64,000 nt of DNA from the NCBI RefSeq assembly GCF_900106515.1, contig NZ_FNWF01000003.1:372001-436000 (forward strand), in the 5' to 3' direction. The translations under genes and the position numbers were made by a program. Of this stretch, positions 59,189-64,000 are shown piece after piece. This DNA comes from Peptoniphilus lacydonensis (lineage in GTDB: Bacteria > Bacillota > Clostridia > Tissierellales > Peptoniphilaceae). Below the pieces are notes generated by a model. That model was not told the DNA's origin and did not search any database. It saw nothing but the letters and a program-made list of their open reading frames with translations. Within the stretch, counting starts at the first letter, position 1, and each line of letters starts with the position of its first letter.

Positions 59189-59827
59189 TTAAAAATCTTT
59201 TCTCTCGGCTAAAATTCTTGAAATGATATAAATTATTAAGATGAAAATAATTAAAGATGAAAATAAAACTAAGCTGCTTCTTCCTTCAATTACTTCAATA
59301 AAAAATCTTGATGGATTCTTTCCAATTGAGCCTAACAATGGAAGAAATGCTGGCAAGCTTGTGAAAATTGTCCCAACGCCACTATTTTGACCAAAGTAAA
59401 GATAAATTGGAATATTTATAAGATAATAAGCCATTATAAAAAGCACAAAGAAAAATCCAACCTTAAATTCTTTGCCTTTCATTTCAACATTTTGCAAAAC
59501 ATATGCAATTAAAAAAGCATCTATTATAAAAATCATTAAAACTTTTAGAAACTTTTCATTTATTATGTCCCTTCGTGATGTGCCAAGACTTAAAAAATAT
59601 GGCTTGCTCTTGTCCACTACCACTCCTTCGCTAGATATTATATATAGCACATAGTGAACTAGTATGACTGCCACAAATAATATGGCAAAAGCTTTATCTG
59701 CAAATAAACTAAACTCCTGTGAAAAAAGTCCAAGACTCTTTAAGGCAAAAACTATCCCTATAAATATGAAATAGGAAATAATAAATTTTTTTCTAATTTT
59801 AAAATTATTTAATAAAAGTATTTTCAT
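59189..59827 (-). CDS. ABC exporter membrane subunit (second)
   Basis: A 212-residue membrane protein with six hydrophobic segments, no recognisable enzyme motif, and a basic cytoplasmic loop GTSRRDIINEKFLKV near 85-98. The loop resembles the coupling helix region of small ABC-2-type permeases. It starts in ATGA overlap with the preceding permease gene and is the last gene of the operon. Together with the partner permease and the ATPase it should form a transporter of the bacitracin/YtrCD-like type; the substrate is unknown. Confidence 0.7.
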   Translation of the reverse strand: MKILLLNNFKIRKKFIISYFIFIGIVFALKSLGLFSQEFSLFADKAFAILFVAVILVHYVLYIISSEGVVVDKSKPYFLSLGTSRRDIINEKFLKVLMIFIIDAFLIAYVLQNVEMKGKEFKVGFFFVLFIMAYYLINIPIYLYFGQNSGVGTIFTSLPAFLPLLGSIGKNPSRFFIEVIEGRSSLVLFSSLIIFILIIYIISRILAERKDF

Positions 59828-60444
59828 ATTATGTGCCCCTCCCTCAGATATTTTGTAGAGTATTTGTAGTCCAAATAAAAAGATCCACAGATAATTATTA
59901 TTGATCCTATTATTAAGGAAAGTTTGTAGTTCACCAAACTTTCATAATAGGCTGCATAAGTCATGGCAAAAAATATTCCTAATCCTATAAACAAAAGGGC
60001 GTAAATGAAAACCACAATTCCCCTTGCATACTTTGTCTTTAAAATATGGCTAAAGCTGAGGCTTAAAAAATCTATGGCTATAAATACATTTACATACATA
60101 TTTATGAAAAGTTCCTTGTCCTCTCCATTGCTAAAAATTAGTCCAATTAAAAATATAATTGATGTAATGAGAAATGTTATTAGATTTTTTATAATTTTAG
60201 CAAGAGAATAATCCTCTATCGAAACTGGCATAGTCATAAACTTTTCAAAATCCTTAAAATTATCTCCGAATGCAACTTGCGCCCTAATAGTAAATACCAA
60301 AGTAAATGCCCATTGAACAAAAAACTTATTAGAAATTTCTCTTGTAATCACCACACTCAAAGCAAGAATTACTCCAATAAAAATTGCAAAGGGAAGTGCC
60401 ATCTTCTTTACAAGCTTAAAGTCGTTTAATAAAACTGCCTTCAT
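59824..60444 (-). CDS. ABC exporter membrane subunit (first)
   Basis: A 206-residue protein with six membrane segments that shares with its neighbour the layout of a small ABC-2 permease. After the first helix a loop FGDNFKDFEKFMTMPVSIEDYSLAKI (near 58-83) contains the MPVS...Y...K pattern seen in such permeases at the ATPase contact. Its ATG overlaps the ATPase stop by 4 bp. Whether the two permeases form a heterodimer is inferred from their paired genes. Confidence 0.75.
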   Translation of the reverse strand: MKAVLLNDFKLVKKMALPFAIFIGVILALSVVITREISNKFFVQWAFTLVFTIRAQVAFGDNFKDFEKFMTMPVSIEDYSLAKIIKNLITFLITSIIFLIGLIFSNGEDKELFINMYVNVFIAIDFLSLSFSHILKTKYARGIVVFIYALLFIGLGIFFAMTYAAYYESLVNYKLSLIIGSIIIICGSFYLDYKYSTKYLREGHII

Positions 60445-61280
60445 TTTGCACCTCTTGATAAAAATATCATTATATCCTCTACATTAACTCTATCTACAAT
60501 TTCATTTGGATAAAATTCTTTAAATACGTCAACATTTTTTATAAGTGCCTCTGTGGAATACTTATTTTTTCTTGTTCTTAAAATAAAGTCGCCGTAATCT
60601 TCTAAATTTTCTTCAGTCGTTTTTAATATTCCATAATTTTCTATTAAAGTATCCTTTTCATCGTAGAAAATTATTTCTCCATCACGAATGTAAATAATGT
60701 AATCCGCAATTTTTTCTATGTCAGACAAAATATGTGAAGAAAATAAAACTGTCCTATCGTCATTTCTTATATAGTCAAATAAAAATTCTATTATTTCATC
60801 GCGAATCACTGGATCAAGACCAGATGTTGGCTCGTCTAGAATTAAAAGGTCTGGCTTATGGCAAATTGCAGAAATTATTTTTAATTTCATTAGATTTCCT
60901 GTGGAAAGTTCCTTTAACTTTTTATTTTTTGGCATTTTAAATCTATTTACACAGTCATAAAACATTTTTTCATCAAAATTTTTATAAGCAACCTTTAAAA
61001 TATCAACAACATCTTTTACTTTGAAATTATCGCTGAAAAAAGAGTTAGAAAGAACTACACCAATTTCTTCAAAACTTTCTTTGTGTACTTTTTCTCCAAA
61101 AATTTTTATTTCACCATCGTATTTATACAAATCTAAAATACATTTTAAAAATGTAGTTTTTCCTGCACCATTTTCACCAATTAGACCAATAACTGCACCC
61201 TTAGGAATTTCTAAATTTTCTATATTAAGTTCAAAATCCTTAAATTCTTTATTTAAATTTTTTATTTCTATACTATTCAT
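60441..61280 (-). CDS. ABC transporter ATP-binding protein (BcrA/YtrB type)
   Basis: A 279-residue ATPase with Walker A GENGAGKT at 35-42, signature ELSTGNLMKLKI near 125 (a degenerate LSGGQ, usual in this subgroup), Walker B LLILDEPTSGLDP near 145, and the H-loop FSSHILSDIEKI near 178. The C-terminal 75 residues are a short regulatory tail. It overlaps the regulator gene by 4 bp upstream and the permease gene by 4 bp downstream. Such GntR-ABC units often respond to cell-wall-active compounds. Confidence 0.9.
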   Translation of the reverse strand: MNSIEIKNLNKEFKDFELNIENLEIPKGAVIGLIGENGAGKTTFLKCILDLYKYDGEIKIFGEKVHKESFEEIGVVLSNSFFSDNFKVKDVVDILKVAYKNFDEKMFYDCVNRFKMPKNKKLKELSTGNLMKLKIISAICHKPDLLILDEPTSGLDPVIRDEIIEFLFDYIRNDDRTVLFSSHILSDIEKIADYIIYIRDGEIIFYDEKDTLIENYGILKTTEENLEDYGDFILRTRKNKYSTEALIKNVDVFKEFYPNEIVDRVNVEDIMIFLSRGAK

Positions 61281-61657
61281 AGTTCACCCACTTCATCTAA
61301 TGTTTTTAAAATCTCTTGCAATTCATCTAATTTGATTCCTGCCATTTTTGCAACTGTCATAGCATCATAAAAATGTCTTTCGATTTCTGTAATTGCATTC
61401 TCTCTCACCATTTCTCCATTTAATCTTTTTACGAAAGAACCTTTCCCCGTCATAGAATAAATGTATCCCTCTTGCTCCAAGTCATTATAAGCTCGCTTTG
61501 TCGTTATAACAGAAACTTTTAAATCACTGGCAAGAGTTCTCATTCCGGGAAGAGATTCATCTTCCTTTAAATCTCCAGAAATAATTTGAGCTTTGATTTG
61601 ATTTTTTATCTGCTCATAAATTGGAAGGCCGCTATCATTTGAAATAATAATTTTCAT
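61277..61657 (-). CDS. GntR-family transcriptional regulator, YtrA subfamily
   Basis: The 126-residue protein has an N-terminal winged helix-turn-helix (about 8-75: PIYEQIKNQIKAQIISGDL, then MRTLASDLKVSVITTKRAYNDLEQEGYI) and only a short helical dimerisation tail. This is the compact form that defines the YtrA subfamily. It is first in a four-gene operon with an ABC exporter. Its operator (AGTGTA-N13-TACACT) overlaps the operon's own -10 box, so it should repress itself and the transporter until an inducer, probably an antimicrobial compound or envelope stress signal, is present. Confidence 0.9.
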   Translation of the reverse strand: MKIIISNDSGLPIYEQIKNQIKAQIISGDLKEDESLPGMRTLASDLKVSVITTKRAYNDLEQEGYIYSMTGKGSFVKRLNGEMVRENAITEIERHFYDAMTVAKMAGIKLDELQEILKTLDEVGEL

Positions 61658-61672
61658 ATCACACCACCCTTA

Positions 61673-61697
61673 AGTGTATGTACTTTATATCTACACT
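61673..61697. promoter_or_regulatory. YtrA-type operator
   Basis: AGTGTA (61673-61678), 13 bp, TACACT (61692-61697) is a perfect inverted repeat with the arrangement I recall for Bacillus subtilis YtrA. It overlaps the -10 box of the operon. Confidence 0.8.
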
Positions 61698-61723
61698 ATA
61701 AACCCAGTGAATAATTTTGTCAA
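61695..61723 (-). promoter_or_regulatory. Promoter of the YtrA-type operon
   Basis: On the minus strand TTGACA (61718-61723), 17 bp, TATAGT (61695-61700). The -35 is perfect and the -10 lies inside the operator, which fits repression. Confidence 0.8.
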
Positions 61724-61803
61724 GATTTTTATTAAACTAATTTATGAACTATAAACTTTTTTCTTTATTTACTTAATTATGGTTGCCTATATTAATTTAT
61801 GAG

Positions 61804-61832
61804 TTGACAATGTTTGAGTTTTATGATATCTT
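61804..61832 (+). promoter_or_regulatory. Promoter of the secreted-protein gene
   Basis: TTGACA (61804-61809), 17 bp, TATCTT (61827-61832). The leader (about 61840-61902) includes the palindrome TGTAGCTACA and a TACACT half-site like that in the YtrA operator, so some cross-control is possible. Confidence 0.65.
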
Positions 61833-61902
61833 TATGGTGTGAAATATGTAGCTACACTCACAATTATATTTACAATAGTTTTCAATACATAGGAGGAAAC
61901 TT

Positions 61903-62409
61903 ATGAAAAAACAAATTAAATTGATAGCTTCAACTTTAGTTTTTACAACATTATTAACAGCCAATACTTTCGCAATATCCAATAATTCAAAAAATGAAAG
62001 TATTTTTGATAATAATAAAGTAGGCACATTTTATTTTAAGGATAGCGCTAAAGCTATGAATAATCCTTTTTTCTATGAAACTGAACAAGACCCTTGGTCA
62101 TATCAAGGAAGTCAAAGAATAAGTCAAAAAGATGCTTCCAATCAAAGTTTTATTTATTCAATTGTTTCAAGCTTTGTTGGCATTGGTGCTATAATTCCGG
62201 GATTTGTAATGATAATACTTGGTAAAATTAACAATGTTGGAGAAGCTGGAACCGTGGAATTTTGGAAATCCGAAAAAAGACAATATAAAACTTCTCAAAT
62301 AACAGGTGAAAGACAGCTCAATGCTAAATGGGCTTTGTATCGTATGCGCTTAACAAGTACGGATGGAGAAGTGTTAAGTGATACAACTCGTTCTTTTAAA
62401 ACCTACTAA
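61903..62409 (+). CDS. Unrecognised exported protein with one membrane segment
   Basis: The 168-residue product has a clear signal peptide (KKQIKLIASTLVFTTLLTA, cleavage after TFA near residue 24), an Asn/Ser-rich extracytoplasmic part with SQRISQKDASNQS, and one strongly hydrophobic segment (about 86-107, VGIGAIIPGFVMIILG). A polar C-terminal domain follows with RQYKTSQITGERQLNAKWALYRMRL. I do not recognise a family. AGGAGG lies before the ATG. A small two-helix membrane protein gene follows 24 bp later, and the divergent neighbour is the YtrA-type exporter operon, which hints at an envelope-stress role (inference). Confidence 0.75.
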   Translation: MKKQIKLIASTLVFTTLLTANTFAISNNSKNESIFDNNKVGTFYFKDSAKAMNNPFFYETEQDPWSYQGSQRISQKDASNQSFIYSIVSSFVGIGAIIPGFVMIILGKINNVGEAGTVEFWKSEKRQYKTSQITGERQLNAKWALYRMRLTSTDGEVLSDTTRSFKTY

Positions 62410-62433
62410 TTTCTTAGAAAGCAGTGTAATTTT

Positions 62434-62721
62434 ATGAAACTAAATAGAAAACTAGATATATTCTTAGAAAAAAATATTAAAAAATTTTATACTAATATAG
62501 ACATAGATGGAGGAACTTTTTTTGTGGTAAAAAACTCTGCTAAGATGTGTATTTTTTCTATAATTTTTGCTATAACTTTTTTTATTTTATCTAGTTTTAA
62601 AAATTCAAATTATTTTTTGGGAATGAATATTATTAGTACTTCTAAATCTTTTTTAACTTTAGCTATATTTTCACTTGTTATTAATTTTTGTATATTTATT
62701 TTTCAAAAAGTTAAAAAATAA
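62434..62721 (+). CDS. Unrecognised small membrane protein
   Basis: A 95-residue protein with two hydrophobic segments (about 36-54 and 72-90) and a basic N-terminus. No family is recognised. The ribosome site is weak. It is probably co-transcribed with the exported protein gene 24 bp upstream; the pair ends at a strong terminator. Confidence 0.55.
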   Translation: MKLNRKLDIFLEKNIKKFYTNIDIDGGTFFVVKNSAKMCIFSIIFAITFFILSSFKNSNYFLGMNIISTSKSFLTLAIFSLVINFCIFIFQKVKK

Positions 62722-62726
62722 AAATA

Positions 62727-62755
62727 CCGGCAGAGAATTTCTCTGTCGGATTTTA
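62727..62755. terminator. Bidirectional terminator
   Basis: CCGGCAGAGA (62727-62736) pairs with TCTCTGTCGG (62740-62749) with one wobble. T-rich sequence follows on both strands. It serves the small membrane protein gene (+) and the P-type ATPase gene (-). Confidence 0.88.
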
Positions 62756-62764
62756 ACATGAATT

Positions 62765-64000
62765 TTATTTATTTTTTCTAAATCTTATTTTCTTTTGTAT
62801 TTCTCCAGCTAAAAGTGGTATTACTGCTGATCCTAGTACAACTCCAATTTCTTTTAGTCCTAAATCCATTAATTCAAAGGCATCATTTAATACTGGCACA
62901 TAGATTACTACAAGCATTAGTATAAACGAAAATGCTGTTGCCATTACTAATTTTTTGTTTGTGAAAACTCCAATTTCAAAAACTGTCTTGTCAACTGATC
63001 TTGATGTATAGGCTCTTAAAAGTTCACAGATTATTAATGATGAAAACGCCATTGTTCTAGCATGGGCAATTCCTTCACCTATTCCGTACCATTTAAGACC
63101 AACTAGATATGCGATAAGTGTTGCTACAGTTATTGCAATGGATTGTATTGCAACTGTAATTTTTATTTCTTTATCAAGTATTGGCTCATTTGGGTCACGA
63201 GGCTTTTCATTCATTATGTCTGATTCTCCTCTTTCAACTCCAAGTGCAAGTGCTGGGAATGAATCTGTCACTAGGTTAAGCCACAATAATTGAATCGGAA
63301 CAAGTGGAACTGGCAAATTCATTAAAATAGAAATTAAAACTATAAAGACTTCGCCCAAGTTACATGAAAGAAGATATGAAACGAATTTTTTAATATTTGA
63401 ATAAATAATTCTACCTTCTTCAACTGCATTTACAATTGTGGCAAAATTATCATCTGTCAAAATTACTTCAGCAGTATTTTTAGCAACGTCTGTACCTGTT
63501 ATTCCCATGGCAATACCAATATCTGCCCTCTTTATTGCAGGTGCGTCATTAACTCCGTCACCTGTCATCGCTGCGATATGTCCATTTTGTTTTAGTGCAG
63601 TTACAATTTGAACTTTATTTTCAGGAGAAACTCTTGTGAAGACAGATTTTTCTTTTACAATTTCTCTAAGTTCTTCTTCGCTCATTTCATTTAATTCTCT
63701 TCCCATTATTGCTTCATCATCTGATGTTGCAATACCGAGATCTTTTGCAATTGCAAGTCCTGTTTCAAGATAGTCACCTGTAATCATTATAGGCTTTATC
63801 CCTGCTGTTTTACATTCTTCTATTGCAGATCTAACTTCTGGCCTTGCTGGGTCAATCATACCAGTAAGTCCTACAAAAATCATATCCTTTTCAATATTTT
63901 CAGAACTTATTTCTTTTGGAATATCTCTATGTTTTTTATAAGCATAGCCCAAACATCTAAGTGCAGATCTTGCAAACTCATTATTTTTATCTAAAACTTC
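62765..64000 (-). CDS. Calcium-type P-type ATPase, C-terminal part (cut by window edge)
   Basis: The last 411 codons are present; the frame is open to the right edge, so the phosphorylation site DKTGT lies outside. Visible are the end of the P domain with MITGD near the start, TGDGVNDAPAIKRADIG, and the six C-terminal membrane helices. The NLVTDSFPALALG segment is the M6 signature of type II calcium pumps (usual form NLVTDGLPA), with Asn and Asp for calcium binding. It would pump calcium out of the cell using ATP. Other type II specificities are possible. Confidence 0.9.
   Translation of the reverse strand, partial: EVLDKNNEFARSALRCLGYAYKKHRDIPKEISSENIEKDMIFVGLTGMIDPARPEVRSAIEECKTAGIKPIMITGDYLETGLAIAKDLGIATSDDEAIMGRELNEMSEEELREIVKEKSVFTRVSPENKVQIVTALKQNGHIAAMTGDGVNDAPAIKRADIGIAMGITGTDVAKNTAEVILTDDNFATIVNAVEEGRIIYSNIKKFVSYLLSCNLGEVFIVLISILMNLPVPLVPIQLLWLNLVTDSFPALALGVERGESDIMNEKPRDPNEPILDKEIKITVAIQSIAITVATLIAYLVGLKWYGIGEGIAHARTMAFSSLIICELLRAYTSRSVDKTVFEIGVFTNKKLVMATAFSFILMLVVIYVPVLNDAFELMDLGLKEIGVVLGSAVIPLLAGEIQKKIRFRKNK

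Overview
The window is AT-rich DNA from a low-GC Gram-positive anaerobe. The evidence is: Shine-Dalgarno sites of the GGAGG type on nearly every gene; intrinsic terminators throughout; a V-type ATPase with a sodium-type rotor instead of an F-type operon; S-layer-homology and lipoprotein surface proteins; and a clostridial-type 4-hydroxybutyryl-CoA dehydratase. The gene set fits the fermenting anaerobic cocci of the Tissierellia (Peptoniphilus or Anaerococcus relatives). The genus is a guess. There are no rRNA or tRNA genes, insertion sequences, prophage genes or CRISPR arrays. Most genes are on the minus strand.

Layout. 1-2540: the 5' part of a surface-polysaccharide operon (GT4 glycosyltransferase, DUF4330 protein, membrane protein, O-antigen-ligase-like protein cut by the edge). 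2541-6020: a solitary carB behind a leader that folds like a transcription attenuator. 6044-7541: three small housekeeping genes. 7673-16371: a sigma-54-controlled 4-hydroxybutyrate module. It holds crotonase, a small CGGC protein without an AUG, a UraA-fold transporter, CoA-transferase, NifU-like protein and AbfD, with rpoN and an activator alongside and a textbook -24/-12 promoter before abfD. 16455-26036: a nine-gene sodium-type V-ATPase operon, with a decayed secreted-protein gene, an orphan gene and a long palindrome at its tail. 26283-29186: nucleoside hydrolase with an ECF S component, divergent from a thioredoxin lipoprotein and a glutathione peroxidase. 29273-33715: the str operon (rpsL-rpsG-fusA-tuf). 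33802-39283: a five-gene ABC uptake operon with a PHP phosphatase and a TIM-barrel protein, lying between the str operon and rpoBC. 39425-47014: rpoB-rpoC. 47030-49140: a DsrE-like protein and MurJ. 49150-54321: a glycolytic operon (pgk-tpiA-gpmI-eno-sixA, without gap). 54413-57576: gltX with an SLH surface protein. 57712-59099: a purine permease. 59149-61723: a GntR/YtrA-type regulator and ABC exporter with a near-ideal operator. 61804-62749: two small envelope-protein genes of unknown function. 62765-64000: the 3' part of a calcium-type P-ATPase.

How the genes work together. The 4-hydroxybutyrate module can be read as uptake of a small acid, CoA transfer (Cat2/AbfT), dehydration and isomerisation to crotonyl-CoA (AbfD) and hydration (Crt), switched on by its own PAS-type sigma-54 activator. 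The V-ATPase would interconvert ATP and a sodium gradient. The ABC operon looks like organophosphate or sugar-phosphate uptake followed by phosphatase and isomerase steps.

The items most worth a second look are the sigma-54 module, its start-codon-less CGGC gene, the AbfD ligand-spacing change, the carB leader, the repeated pattern of well-spaced ribosome sites followed by non-AUG AUN codons, and the ABC/PHP/TIM-barrel operon.
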